From Cordilura impudica (Eukaryota; Arthropoda; Insecta; Diptera; Scathophagidae): a DNA stretch of 64,000 nucleotides. The position numbers and the translations under genes were made by a program. Position 1 is the first letter of the stretch. The number at the start of each line of letters is the position of its first letter. Positions 43,061-55,560 of the stretch are shown here, piece after piece. Where the stretch lies: assembly GCA_963682025.1 (NCBI GenBank), contig OY821518.1, positions 128,786,543-128,850,542 of the forward strand. The letters are read 5' to 3'. The notes below the pieces were generated by a model. It was given only the letters and a program-made list of their open reading frames with translations. It searched no databases and was not told the DNA's origin.

Positions 43061-46000
43061 ATAGGTCGGATGGAGTAACAAAATAATAACCGAAAAAAGC
43101 TCTCTCAACTTTTTTTCTCCAAAAAATATTGCCATATTTGGAGAACATAGAGAATAAATTTATATTAATAAATAATTAAATTTGGGTTGCCAAACGCAAA
43201 AAACCAAATATTCCAAAAATTTTAAATAAAATAATTTGTTATCTTTATTTTCTGAAGAACTTCAAATATTCATCCAAAAAAAATTATGAAAATTTATATA
43301 TAAATAACATTCTCATCAAATTGCGTTTATTTATGTAACAATTTTTATGATCGCAATTCTTAAATATCATTTGAGGTTTTCTAAAATTCATTGAATTTAA
43401 ATTAATGTTTTCTGTAGTCCGATTCTGCGAATTTCAACGATCCGACAATGGCAAAATATATCGACAGCTATTGTTGTTTGCACTAAGGATTAAGTGATTC
43501 ACTAAGTACATACATCTTAACGACAGTCGACAAATCTATTTTTCTATTTATTAAAATTGTAAACGAGTGGCATCTCTGTCAAAATAAGCGAAAAACACAA
43601 AGAAGAATAGAAAAAACAAATTACTTCGTGTTTGACAGGATGATTTTATGTTTATGTTTAATATCTCTATTTTTTTTTACTAATATTTCTGTTTATTTAT
43701 TTGAAAATGAAATAATGAATTGAATATGCTATTTAATTTTTTTATTTATATAAAAAAGTTTTTTAATTAAAGCAAAATATCTTCACTATTTTATGATTTT
43801 TATTTATGTATGACGACATTTCAACATTTCAAGTTTTTATCGATTGAATAAACAACACAAAAATGGTTGTCGTTTAGATAACAAAAACAGCTGACTTTAA
43901 CAATAGCGAATATCGTTTAAAAATTTTACTAATAATTTTGCAATTTTCTTTTTTTAACGATTCGACTATCGTTAAAAGAAGTTACTGAATCGCGGTACTG
44001 AAAAGTTATTAATTTCTCCTGAATGTCAATATATTTTTAAAATGTAAAAATTTTTTAAATGTAAACATAGGTATTTGGTGTTTTTTTTGGAAGTTCAATT
44101 TGTGTTTAACGAATAAAATTTATATATTAAAGATGCAATTGATGTCTTCAAAATTTAAAATTATAATTTCCGACGTTTTGATATGATTTTCTGAAATTCA
44201 GTTAATATTTTCTAAATTATAATTGGAAATTTTAATTCCAGTTTTTAGAATTGATATTTCTTAAATTTGAATGGAAAATTTAAAAAGTGCAATTTTGTAT
44301 TTATGTGAATAATAATGCTTTAGTAATTATTAACAATTTTTAAAAATTAGATGTAATCGCAATCAGATATTTTGTAGGTAAAGCAGAATAATAATTCTAT
44401 ATAATTATGTAGAACTTTATTGAAAGCATTGATAACTCGGTAACTCTATTTTGTAAAGACAACAAAAAGTTAATATGCCTAACTTATGTTCATATTTGTA
44501 AAAGAATGATGAAAAAACGTATGAAATAATAAAAGATCAGCCCGTGTATACTCTTAACATTGTGCTGTATGATATCTATTTGAAAATATTGACATTGATG
44601 TTAAAATAGAAATAACTATTGCAAAGCTAATTAGGACAAAAATTGTGGCGCCATCTACTGTGGCATATTCACGCTGAGCAAAATGAAGTGACACTCTGTT
44701 AATGCAAAAGAAATGTATTTTCCCCACAACAAAATATTCCAGAATTTATGTAAATAAAATAATATACCGATTTATTTCTAACATGCAGTTATTATGGATA
44801 TATATATGTATATAGAATATATGTATATTATTTGTATTATTTAATATGTGTATGTATGTATATGTAAATATTACACACAAAAAATACAACATCAAACGTT
44901 ATTTTTGTGTTTTTCTCTTTAAATAAATTAATATATACAATTTTTTTTTTTGCTAAATTTACATCGTTTTTTTTTTATTAACAACTAGGTACATATTTTA
45001 CTATTACTTGCTTTAGATGCTGATTAATTTTTACTCCCTTTATATTAAATCGTAATGTCTGCTTGTCGAAAAAATTTTGGATCTATTTTAACCCCTTTGC
45101 CGTGACCCAATCGATCTGAAACTTTGCAGGCATGCCCGTGGCAATGACAGAAATGATCTAGTAAATTTTTTTAGTGATGCCAAAACAATGAAAACTTTTA
45201 AATTTTTCTACCAGAGTTAATAAAAAAAATGTACAAAGGTTTAGTATTTATTATATTATTACCACAACGACAACAGAAACAACAAGTCCATCTATGACAA
45301 CAATACAACATTTAGAATAACAACAAGAAAAATATAGAAACATCATATTTTTCATTTTTTTTACTATTTCAGAGATTTCCCTGGACCTGTTCCACCGATT
45401 TTAATGATTTTTGAAATAGAAATCTTCCCATGAATTCGTTGAATCATTCTCACTAAAAATAATCACCTTAGCTATCCCATTGAGGACGTGATCGTGACAA
45501 GAACAACATAGAAAATTATATTTTGTCAAGACTTTTTTTAGTTCTTTATTCAAATCTCGGGCCCTAATCGACCGATTCAGACGATTTTAAATAGCAAACT
45601 TTTCAGGATGTTAGTGAATCATTTTTTATGTCAACGAGCACCCTAGCTGCCCGCTTGATGACGTCATCGTGATTTCCACAGACGGACAGACTAACAGACG
45701 GACAGACGGACATTGCTATATCAACTCCGGTTGTTATAAGGCTCACAAATATATATATTTTATGGGGTCCAAATTTTTTTTTTCTAATTATTACAAACGG
45801 AATGACAAACTTATATATACCCTTTGCACACTGGTGTGGATGGTATAAAAATAGATTAACAAAAAAATAATATTTTGTTTCGGTGATGCCAAAGTTCATC
45901 AGCACAATAAAAATAGAAGATGGTTTAATGACAATGTATGAAATCAAAATCTGAACTTTATGAGAAATATTCTATTGATAAATCCATAATTTAAAATCAT

Positions 46001-46104
46001 GTTATTAAAAAATAACATTTCGAAGACGGGATAATTAAAACGCGCGGGATTTTAAAAAATCTACAAAAATGCTACCTAAAGATGTTATTGACAATCTGAA
46101 AATA

Positions 46105-46770
46105 ATATAAGCTTTTAGAGAGTGGGTCTCAGGTCCAACTAATTGGATATAGAAAATAAGCATAAACCAAATCTTATTGGCATTGTTATTATTATTTTTT
46201 GGCTGAAGATATGAAAAAATTCATATCGGATGCTTTATTTATATGGCGACTAGGCCAATAAATGGCCCGATCCTGACCATATTTCATAAAGTCACTTACT
46301 TTTGCAAAAACATCTACAAACATAATTTGAGAAAAATCCGTGCAATAATTTCGATTTTTGATAGACTTATGTGAAGATCGGGTCAAATAGCACAAACAAA
46401 CTGAATCTGACCTAGATTTATATGATAATATGGATGTTATGACAATATAAGTCGACCACATAATGGTCATTTGCATGGGGACTAGGTATGAACCGATGTT
46501 TACTAATTTTAATAGCGATCATCCTATGGCCGATGAAAGCTTATATACCAATTTTCATTAAAATATAATTATATTTGCGACCTACAGTTTCATTAAACGG
46601 CTTACTGGACACACAGACAGACGGATAGATGGACGGGTGGAAGAATAGACTTCATTAAATCGACTCAGATTCTAAACCAATCGGTATAATAAAAGATGAG
46701 TCTACGTCAGATATTTTTGATAGTTACAAACATCAGCACAAAGTCATTATACCCAGACCACGTAGTATAG
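46105..46770 (+). mobile_element. Family A element A10, diverged
   Basis: The 5' palindrome is lost; it starts at GAGTGGGTCTCAGGTCCAAC and follows the family order to the GACAGACGGATAGATGGACG region and CATTATACCCAGACCACGTA. The final hairpin is degraded. Confidence 0.75.
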
Positions 46771-46779
46771 ATATGTGCT

Positions 46780-47135
46780 CCAACTGTTTTCCAACGAGCA
46801 ATTAAGGTTGCTCTATGTTATTGTCCTGCTAAGAAACCACTGATATCAAAAAAAATCGTCCGGCATGCATAAATTTTACTAAATTTTGAACTGGCCAAGA
46901 CGAAATTGAAATACTCCTCTCTTTTTAGCCAAGTTTAATTTAAGAGGCCATGAAGTAACGTTTATACGACGACCGAAGGGAAAAGACTAGGGCCAAAATA
47001 TCAAAATAAAATTGAAAAAAATTGGCGGTGGCAACGTTATAGTATCAGATTGCTTTTCGGGCCAATGTATGCGTCCACTTCATGCAGCAAAAGCTACTCC
47101 AACTGAAATTGGATACATGCAAATAATAATTTATT
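46780..47135 (+). pseudogene. Tc1-like transposase remnant
   Basis: Across frames it reads PAKKPLISKKIVRHA, then TFIRRPKGKD and IGGGNVIVSDCFSGQCMRPL followed by HAAKATPTEIGYMQI. The G-G-G-N-V-x-V-x-x-C-F-S-G block is characteristic of Tc1-family transposases between the first and second catalytic Asp. The catalytic residues themselves are not preserved, and stops and frameshifts are frequent. No terminal repeats found. Confidence 0.65.
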
Positions 47136-47329
47136 TTAAATTAATATTTTTTTTCTTAAATAAATAAAACTTACAAATTTTGAAATTAATGAAAGAGTTT
47201 GAACGGTCAATACCGTTTAAGTCGTCAAAAATATATTTTGTTAAAAGTTTCCATTGTATTGTCACTCACTGACTATGCCAAATTTTATATCTTCGTTGAT
47301 TCATTTGTTGTTGTTAACAAACAATAGAG

Positions 47330-48115
47330 AATTTGGCTATTTTAACACAGTCCGATTTTGTGGAATAAAGAAGTTCGATTAAATTTTGTTAGCGGAACGA
47401 AATTTCTGCTAAGGACTGTGACCAAGCTAACAACACAAAAGAATCAGATATTTTACAACTGATGTAATCAGTTACAAGAAGGCATTAAAAACAACGAGCG
47501 GCCGAAGACGAAGAAAAATGAATTGATGAAAACAACACATCAAGGAGATCAAAGTTACTGAAAATTCGTCGATTGACAATTAGAGATCTTGCTGGTATTA
47601 TTACCATTCGTTCTAAAACCACGTTTTCTTCTCAAAAAATAGTGTTTCTGAGTACCAGAATGAAAAGGAATGCTTCAGCACATGAAATCAGACTTGGATC
47701 TATGCCCACGACCCCGAAATAATAGAACATACAAACGAAAGATACCACATCTAAATCGTTAAAAAATCGAGGTCAGAGTTCTTCGATTAACGTGGTACAT
47801 TATGAATTCCTTTCGCTCGGCCAAACTATTAACAAGTCATTTAATTGACTGTTATTTGTTATTTGCGTGAAGCTATTCATTGAAAGAGGTTAAAATTATG
47901 GGCAGACAACTATTCCACACATAATTCCAGACATATTCTTCCACAACCACCGTATTCGCCGGGATTTTCACCGTGTGACTTTTGGCTATTCAATGGAATC
48001 GACTTTAACAGCTGTTTCAAGGATAGGAAAAGGTTGACTTAGTATATTGTATTGGTGGAGGATTACTTTGCTGGCGACGAAATTGATTTGGAAGAAAAAA
48101 TAAAGGCATAACATT
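47330..48115 (+). pseudogene. Mariner transposase remnant (third lineage)
   Basis: Degenerate plus-strand reading. Near 47565 it reads KIRRLTIRDLAGI (second HTH), near 47760 SLKNRGQSSSINVVHYEFLS and LGQTINKS, and near 47940 LPQPPYSPGFSPCDFWLF, ending in YFAGDEIDLEEKIKA. The third catalytic Asp of the YSPD motif is replaced by Gly. The segment with the second Asp is lost. It is a different mariner subfamily from the copies at 0.4 and 21 kb (QPPYSP...CDFWLF instead of WPPRSCD). Confidence 0.75.
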
Positions 48116-48217
48116 TTCATTTGAACACAGTACAGTAAACACGGAATATGATACAGGATCAAATGGGACATCTGAAGATCCCTGATAAAGCCAAAAGTAT
48201 CAAAGATATGACTTCAT

Positions 48218-48799
48218 AGTGATATGAAGGAAATAAGAAGCCGACGAACAGGCAAGACGAGGAGCGGAAAGACCATTCATTGGTCCAAACCCTCAATTCG
48301 GATTCACCAAAAAAGACATAATCTAGAACATCGACAGATGGATAAAGAAGAATCAGGACAAGTACAACGTCAACACTCAAAAAAATTCTTCCATCGAAGC
48401 GAAAAAAGAAGCAGGGATGCCCAAATATTGAACAGATCAAGTCTAAGAGTTCATGTGGGCACTCACAGGGTATATGCGTGCAATTACATCCTATACAAAA
48501 TGCATTTGGCTGAAAATAAAACGTGCAGATACTAACTAGAGGACGATGGAACCATGGAACATATACTGGCAAAATGTCCAGCGCTTGCATATCTAAGACA
48601 CAAACTTTTTGGCGAATCTGAAATCAGGGAGGAGGCATAAGAAACATTGCCGGCGAAGGACATCATCAAGAGCCTAAACGGTGTAATGGACTAATAAAAT
48701 AGAAGGGATCAAGAATCTGAAAGAGGGTGCTTAATAGATCTACATGGTCGCAGCGCAGGAGGGAATCACACTCAACCCGATAACATCGTAAATCGTAAT
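48218..48799 (+). mobile_element. L2: 3'-end fragment of the L1 retrotransposon family
   Basis: It covers the ORF2 C-terminus and 3' UTR of L1 in the opposite orientation. HSKKFFHRSEKRSRDAQILN, YACNYILYKMHLAENKTC and DGTMEHILAKCPALAYLRHK correspond to the same residues in L1. The 3' UTR shares CAAGAATCTGAAAGAGGGTG and ends CATCGTAAATCGTAAT. It is 5'-truncated at about 48218, as usual for target-primed insertion. A frameshift lies between the RNase H tail and HSKKFF. Confidence 0.85.
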
Positions 48800-48825
48800 G
48801 ATAAAGAGATTTTCCCTATAAATAT

Positions 48826-50525
48826 GGCGCTGCGAACTTAGGTTCCAAGGAATAAATGCCCCCAAAAAAATGAGAAAATGCCTCATAAAATGGGGCGTAA
48901 GTTCGCGATGAACAAAAGCCCCAAAACCTTAAAAAAAAGCCCTAAAAAATTAACAACTGACCCAATTTTTCAAAAAACCAAATAAAAACAAATTAAAAAA
49001 TTATAGTCGGTCTAGATCGACTTTACGATACCCTATACCATGCGTTTAGAGACCCTATCTCTCAGGCCCAACTAACTGGATATAGAAAATAAGCATTAAC
49101 CAAATTTGAGTGGGATTTTTATTAATTTCGGCTGCAGATGTGAAAAAGTTCATATCGGATGCTATATCTATATGGGGACTAGGCCCAAAAATGGACCGAT
49201 CCTGACCATGTTCGGTAAAGTCTCTTGTATTTTGCAAAAATATATACAAACAAAATTTGAGAAGAATCAGTGCAATATTTTTGTTTTTTGATAGATTTAA
49301 GTGAAGATCGGGAAGCAGCTCTATATGGGGCCTATGACTAAGAGTTGTCCAATAGGGATCGTTTTTGGACTACTGACTAATGGATATAATATATACATAT
49401 AAACCCAATTTGACTAAGATTTGTATGATAATTTGGATCTTATGGCAATATATGTAGATTTCATAGGGGTCTTTTGTATGGGGGCTAGGTCTGAACCTGG
49501 ACCGATTCTCACCAATTTCAATAGCGTCCATCCCATGGCCCATAAAAGAATAAACACCAAATTTTATCAAAATATATTCATATTTGCGACCTGCAGTTTG
49601 ATTACAAGCTTTTCATGGACACACAGACGGACGGACGGATGGACGGACGGACGGACATCGTTAAATCGATCGGTATAATTAAAGATGGGTGTAGGTCAAA
49701 TATTTTTGGTTGTTACAAACAGCAGCACAAAGTCATTATACCCAAACCACGTAGTGGTATAGGGTATAATGAACTTACGCCCCAAAAAACATTCCGCGCA
49801 AAATTTTTCACATGTTTTTATTTAATGGGTTTTTTTTCGCCAAATATCTATTCAAATGAAAATTTGCCCTGACTGCTCTTAATATTTCTCCTACAATAAA
49901 CGCATTTAAATTCTGTATTCTTGTGCGGCAGCATCATTTAGCTCGCAACCCCATAGCATATCTTGCAATGTTTGGAAAACTTTCATAGCATTTTTGCGTT
50001 TCCTCTTATCCATCAAAATGTAGAATATCGGAATTATCCGCAAAATATGTTTTGCGGCGATTACAAATAAGTTAACGACAACTGAACGGCGCAGGTGTGG
50101 CTGCCAAACACGTGCGGATGCGGCGCGAAGACGCGGTCGCGACGCTCTCGCGGAACAGAGTTACGATAAATTTTATTTGCACTGATTACTTCAATTTACA
50201 AACGATTCCCGATTTTTTTTCAGTTTACGAGAAAATAAATAAACTACAAACAACAAACAATAACATAAACCAGTTTCGTAGTTTATTTTTGGAGTATATT
50301 TGTTCATCAGTCTTGGAAAAAAAATTAATTTAAGCCACAAACTTACAAATTAAAAATGAACAAATGCCCCGAAATATTTTAAATTGGAATAAAAATTAAC
50401 TTGTGCCCCAAAAACCGTAAAAATTGTTCATAAGGAAAAAATGCCCCAATCACATACCAATTTTCTGGGGCATAAGTTTATTTTTTTTTGGGCATTTGTT
50501 CCTTCGGGCCTAAGTTCGCAGCGCC
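48826..50525. mobile_element. Family F TIR element F2 with 9-bp target duplication
   Basis: Termini GGCGCTGCGAACTTAGG (48826) and its complement (to 50525) continue as inverted repeats through AAGGAA.AAATGCCC. The flanks are TATAAATAT at 48817-48825 and 50526-50534, a 9-bp direct duplication. A11 is inserted at 48987-49769; without it the element is about 917 bp. The interior carries one GC-rich unit (near 50097-50160). No transposase. A 9-bp duplication suggests Mutator-like or Foldback-like affinity; superfamily not proven. Confidence 0.85.
48987..49769 (+). mobile_element. Family A element A11, inserted in F2
   Basis: It starts AACAAATTAAAAAATTATAG (slightly degraded terminus) with the palindrome carrying two mismatches, and ends ACCACGTAGTGGTATAGGGTA. 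The GGAC microsatellite lies near 49625-49660, with one GGAT variant. The insertion lies within family F sequence, so it is younger than F2. Confidence 0.85.
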
Positions 50526-50925
50526 TATAAATATATTTGCGATCAAAAATCCTAATAGGCCAAAATTGTGTTTCAACGATGTGACTACCACTTGTGTTGA
50601 TCCAAATCCTCAGTTAACTTGAATTTAACGTAGCGCAATAAATCGTAATTTTTAAGTCGCTGATTCTTATCTATCACCAAATCAATTCTATCATCTGGTC
50701 AAGTTGAGTCAATTCTTAGCAACAATCCAGGCGATGTACATACTTTATCAGAAAGATTTTCAGGGTTTTAAAAAAATATTTTGTTATTTTTTTCACTTTT
50801 CAATTCGAAGCCTTCATAAGAAGTAAAGTCAGTAGTAAATACATTGATCAAACTCTGCTTCGTTACTGGTTCCCAGATATAAAGATTAAAATGTAAAGAT
50901 TTAATCAAAACGCAATCAAATGTAT

Positions 50926-51722
50926 TTATACCCTATACCACTATGTGGTTTGGGTATAATGACTTTGTGCTGCTGTTTGTAACAACCAAAAATATTTGAC
51001 CTAGACCCATCTTTAATTATACCGATCGAATCAGAATCACTTTCTGAGTTGATTTAACAATGTCCGTCCGTCCGTCCGTCCGTCCGTCCGTCCGTCCGTC
51101 TGTGTGTCCATGTAAAGCTTGTAATCAAACTACAGGTCGCAAATATGAATGTATTTTGATGAAATTTGGTATATAAGCTTTTGTCGGCCATGGGATGAAC
51201 GCTATTGAAATTGGTGAGAATCGGTCCATGTTCAGACCTAGCCCCCATACAAATTACCCATATGAAATCGACATAAATTGCCATAAGATCCAAATTGTCA
51301 TATAGATCTTACTCAAATTGGGTTTGTATGCGTTCATTACATCCACTAATGAGTAGTCCAAAAATGATCCCTTTGACCCCATATAGAGCTGCTTCCCGAT
51401 CTTCATTTAAATCTATTAAAAAACAAAAATATTGCACTGATTCTCCTCAAATTTTGTTTGTACATATTTTTGCAAAATACAAGAGACTTTACCAAACATG
51501 ATCAGGATCGGTCCATTTTTGGACCTAGTCCCTTTACAGATATAGCATCCGATATGAACTTTTTCATATCTGCAGCCAAAAAAATTAATAAAAATCGCAC
51601 TCAAATTTGGTTTATGCTTATTTTCTATATCGAAGTAGTTGGACCGAAAGATAGGGTCTCTAAACCATGGTATAGGGTATCATATAGTCGGTCTAGACCG
51701 ACTATAATTTTCTTACTTGTTT
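50926..51722 (-). mobile_element. Family A element A12, full length
   Basis: Minus strand: a perfect 24-bp palindrome at the start (51687-51710 region) and the ACCACATAGTGGT hairpin at the end. Nine GTCC units at 51062-51097, the longest in the window. Very similar to A1 and A7. Confidence 0.85.
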
Positions 51723-53297
51723 CTATTCAGTTCCATCTCATACTAGTGTCTTTCTTTACATAATATCCCTAAGAAGTGCGTCCCTTTCGATATATGTTGA
51801 TAACTTTGATGGTCCTACATCAATTGTCTCTAAGCGGAAGTACACTTTTGCTTTCACTAAGTTCGTAAAGCTGTATTGTGACAATAACACGCATACAAGA
51901 GAAGTGTGTTCTTATTTCACCTCAGGCGAGTACTAAAAATAGGCCGGATAACTTACTCATTGTCTCGCAACGCGGTCGTAAGAATAATATCTTACTGAAC
52001 ATTTAGGTGACACACTTTGAAAGAAACCCACGCTGCTCAAGAAAACGTCTTATTCTGAAAATTAAAAACCCCCAGCCCTGTTATGAGTATGGGGAATTCG
52101 TGTTGCCCAAGAACGTTGATACGTAATACAAGGACCAATATAGAATATATAAGGTCGTTACCAATGATAGATATGTATTCAGAAATTTTTGTAATTGAAT
52201 TTTCATCAACTTCCCGATTAGGTAGAGCTCCGAAAATTCTATCATTTACGTACAGGTGATGATAATATATTATTTCTATTATTATTATTTTTTCTATTAT
52301 TTGTTTATACTTGTTATAATCTCTACCATTGATTTGTGAGTACTGTTTTTTTATTGTTGTTATTCTAAATTTTGCAATTTGTGTCTGGTAGCTGTAATTG
52401 TTGTTCCTGTGATAGTTGGATTTGTAGCATATTCTTAATGAGTCTGTATGTATTGTTATACTCCGCGCGTCATATTAGCTTAGGTTGGTATTGCCACACT
52501 TTTTTAACGCTATCCCGAATTAAATACAAAAAAAAAACAATAGACAAAAAAAAATAATAATAAAAAAGTAAATTTTATTAATAAGTACCTAAAAAGTACC
52601 TAAAAGTTACTTATCAAATATGAAATAACTATATATAGAAATGAATCAGATAACTTTTTTCATCACTTTAGATGTAAGCACATTTTCTTTTAAGAACTCT
52701 AAATTTTAACCTTTAAAAAAAATGTCCATATTACAAGTGTTTTGATTTAAAAAATTTTAATTTTCCTAATTTAATATTTTTTGTATACAATTTGTCTTGC
52801 TTTGATGAATTTAGGATATTTCTTTTGCAGTAAAATATCCTTTTGAATATGTTCAAAGGTTATTTTTTAATTTTTTAAGATTCTTTTACATATTGTTTCT
52901 TTAAATCACCGCAAATCTAACAAAGTTTAATAACAACTTTTAGCCGTAGACTGGACTTAAATAATTCCCAAAGTCTGGCAACCCATTAGGTGCACTAATC
53001 AATCGGCGATTCACATGGGAAATTATTTGATGTTAGTGCCTAGATTTTCCGAAGATATTTATAGAATTTATGAGCCGTAGTTATGGTGATAATGGCATCA
53101 AAATAGGCATAAATATGTTAACTTCAAAAAGCGGGTTAAGATATGTTTTTTGTTTTCTTTTTCTTTTTGTTATTGTTTTGATACTTTGTACGTTTACAAG
53201 AAAAACAATTTGCAAACAAATTATTTTTTCTTCAATTGCAAATATTTTTAGGAACACATTCCATTTCTTTGTAACTGCCTGAAGCAATGTCAATTAA
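51723..53297. other. Unassigned AT-rich sequence with one family C scrap
   Basis: At 52345-52430 the sequence TTGTTGTTATTCTAAATTTT with TGGTAGCTGTAATTGTTG matches the family C interior (compare 23805-23860). The remainder shows no gene or element I recognise. Confidence 0.45.
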
Positions 53298-53480
53298 AAC
53301 AAGCGCGTTAAGTTCGGCTGGGCCGAATACTTGATACCCTCCACCTGTGTTTTAAGGTTTGATGTTAAAACCAGTGTTGGATATGGTTACCAATTTCTAG
53401 GCAGCTTTATTTCTCAATTTAGCCAATTCAGAAACCAACACTTTTATGTCTTATCATTATTGTGAATGAAGATAACAAAC
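53298..53480 (+). mobile_element. Family C-like 5' terminus
   Basis: It starts AACAAGCGCGTTAAGTTCGG with the hairpin TTCGGC-TGG-GCCGAA and GATACCCTCCACC. After about 90 bp it diverges from C1/C2, so it is a related subfamily or a truncated end. Confidence 0.65.
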
Positions 53481-53684
53481 TCATTTATGTATGTATTAGT
53501 AGCAACTTTAAATGCAATTTACCAAAATAAAGGAAAAAATTTAAAAATCTGTAAGTCTGCAAAACGGGTGAAAAGAACTACCTTTCAAATAGTATACGCT
53601 TGGTCAAAATCGGGATAAAACGGCAGAACAAAACATCGGTCACAAGAAATCGCCTGGCCTATTAATATTATAAATTTATTATTT
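53481..53684 (-). mobile_element. Helitron E4, 5'-end fragment
   Basis: It matches the first 200 bp of E1-E3: on the plus strand TATTAGTAGCAACTTTAAAT, GGTCAAAATCGGGATAAAAC and AATCGCCTGGCCTATTAATA. The terminal TC is mutated (ATTATAAAT). No 3' end is associated with it. Confidence 0.7.
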
Positions 53685-53694
53685 TTTGTTAGCT

Positions 53695-54749
53695 TATACT
53701 TATATAAAAATCTTTGTATGTTTGTATGTATGAATTATATTTGTTTGTCCTTTATAGGAGACTACACTACTGGACCGATCGTTGGAAGGAAAAATAAGCT
53801 ATATTTTTTGGATTTTTCAAGTGGGCGTGGCACCTCCTATACAAAATGAATTTTTAACATCTAATTTTAACATATAATATCTGGAGTATTATGACAGCAA
53901 GAGCTCTAAACTATGCACATGTACGTATTAAATAAATTTGAGGAGTGGCGAAAAAAATGGGTAGGATCGGGCCAATGAGCGTGGTACCCACCATACAAAG
54001 TACATATTTAATGCCATATATCTAGAGTACTGTAAATCTACTATTGGGCTTCAGTGTGAGTTCATAAGTTATCAACGTTAGTACTCGGAAGTAATGGGCG
54101 GGTTTGAACCAGTGGGCGTGACACCTTCAACACTTGGTATATATCTAGAGTACTATGGTGGCCAGAGTCTTAAAACTTTCCGCTCGTCAATTAGTAGTTA
54201 ATGTAAGTAGTCGTACCAAAAATGGGCGGGATTGGGTAAGAGGGTGTTGCACCTCCCATACAAAAAAAAATTTTCTGGAGTACTATAAACCCGACAGTCT
54301 TGAAATTAAGTACGTGTCCACGAATGATGAGTGTGAGCAGTTATGTGAAAAATGGGCGGGATCAAACCAGTGGGAGTGGCACCTCCCATACAAGCAAAAT
54401 ACATATCATCATATATCAAGAGTAATACGAAGGCCAGAGTCTTGAAACTTTCTGCACTTTAATTGGTGGTTAATGTGCATAGTCACACCAAAAACGGGCG
54501 GGCTTAGGTAAGTGGGCGTGGAACCTCCCATACAAAAAATATTATCTATGGTACTGTGAACCCGACAGTCTTGAAACCAGGTGTGACTTCACGATTAATG
54601 GGTGTGAGAAGTTATGTGAAAAATGGGCGGGATCATACCAGTGGACGTGGCACCCCCACACATGGTTAATACATATTATCGTAATTGACAGAAAAATTAT
54701 TCACTACAAATAAGTTCCATAGCAAAACAACGTTTGTTGGGTCATCTAG
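53695..54749 (+). mobile_element. Helitron D3, non-autonomous
   Basis: The 3' end is TTGTTGGGTCATCTAG followed by T, with a small hairpin AACAA-CGT-TTGTT about 10 bp before it. Seven array units carry GGGCGTGGC-type boxes at about 53823, 53977, 54114, 54241, 54372, 54514 and 54643. The 5' end is not a clean TC terminus (TTATACTTATATAAAAATC near 53694). No ORF of significance; the 54155-54445 frame is the array translated. Confidence 0.75.
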
Positions 54750-55560
54750 TTTTTTTGTTTAACAACGATGGTTTTTTTATATAAAGATTTAACTTATGTT
54801 TGAAAAATTGCTTTATTTTGCTATTGCTAGGGTACCTACTAGGATCCCTTCATAAGAGACCAAAGAGAAATACTACTTTAATGCAGCCTGCACACAGTGG
54901 GACGAATAGCAATTGTTCCGTTCAAATTACTCTACACCCAAGAATAGGTTTTTTTTTCAAAAATTTTCAGCTAAGAATATTCGTTGCGATAAATACTAAA
55001 AACTGTCTGCGAGAAACTGCGGGGAAAACAATTATATTCTGATTTCTAGGCTTTATAAGGTTAATATATCCTTTTGGGAAAATTTGCATTGTGTTCAAAA
55101 CCATGTTCTAAAAGAATTAGAATTAATTACTTAATTTTTTTTTTTAATAAAATTTTAATTTTTCCCTTTTTTTTATTAATAAATAAGAGTAAAAAGTAAC
55201 AGAAACATTATTTCCGTCTAAAAAAATTTTGAACTTTCACAATTTTTAACCGATTCTAACAAACAAGGACTTATTTTACTCAATAAATTACGTAATTGCA
55301 AATAAAAGTAATAAAAATTTAGATTTTCAAATAAAGTATTACAACATGAATGCGGCAAGTTTGAAAAAAATCAATAAAAAAAATGTAAAATTTTAAATAT
55401 TTTCGATAATATTTTCTCATTGGTTTGTTAAGAGTCCATATATATATATTGGGAAAGCTTAACTATTGATATTTCCAAAACCGTTGAAAATGGGTTCAAA
55501 ACTGATTCAGTTAAAAATATTTGATGTGTTGAAAATCGCTTTTTGCCGATAACGTAAGTG
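54750..55560. other. Unassigned AT-rich sequence
   Basis: About 800 bp; no gene or known repeat apart from poly-T/A tracts. An 80-codon frame at 54800 (MKNCFILLLLGYLLGSLHKR) has a hydrophobic start but no further support. Confidence 0.4.

Larger units (their letters stand above)
41753..45851 (+). mobile_element. Family C element C2, with non-LTR insertion
   Basis: It starts AACAAGTAAGAGTGTTAAAT with the ATTCGGC-TGT-GCCGAAT hairpin and GATACCCTCCACC. It ends TATATACCCTTTGCACACTG with GGTGTGGATGGTATA. It is homologous to C1 in the opposite orientation. A non-LTR fragment interrupts it at 42025-43060. Relative to C1 it lacks about 130 bp near the start and has about 400 extra bp (44400-44805) at the place where C1 carries its Helitrons. 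No coding sequence of its own. Confidence 0.75.

Noticed and set aside
48159..48590. 143-codon ORF on the minus strand
   Set aside because: Antisense of the L2 retrotransposon C-terminus, which has the recognisable protein on the plus strand.
54155..54445. 96-codon ORF in the Helitron D3 array
   Set aside because: Translation of the 137-bp repeat units; no codon pattern.
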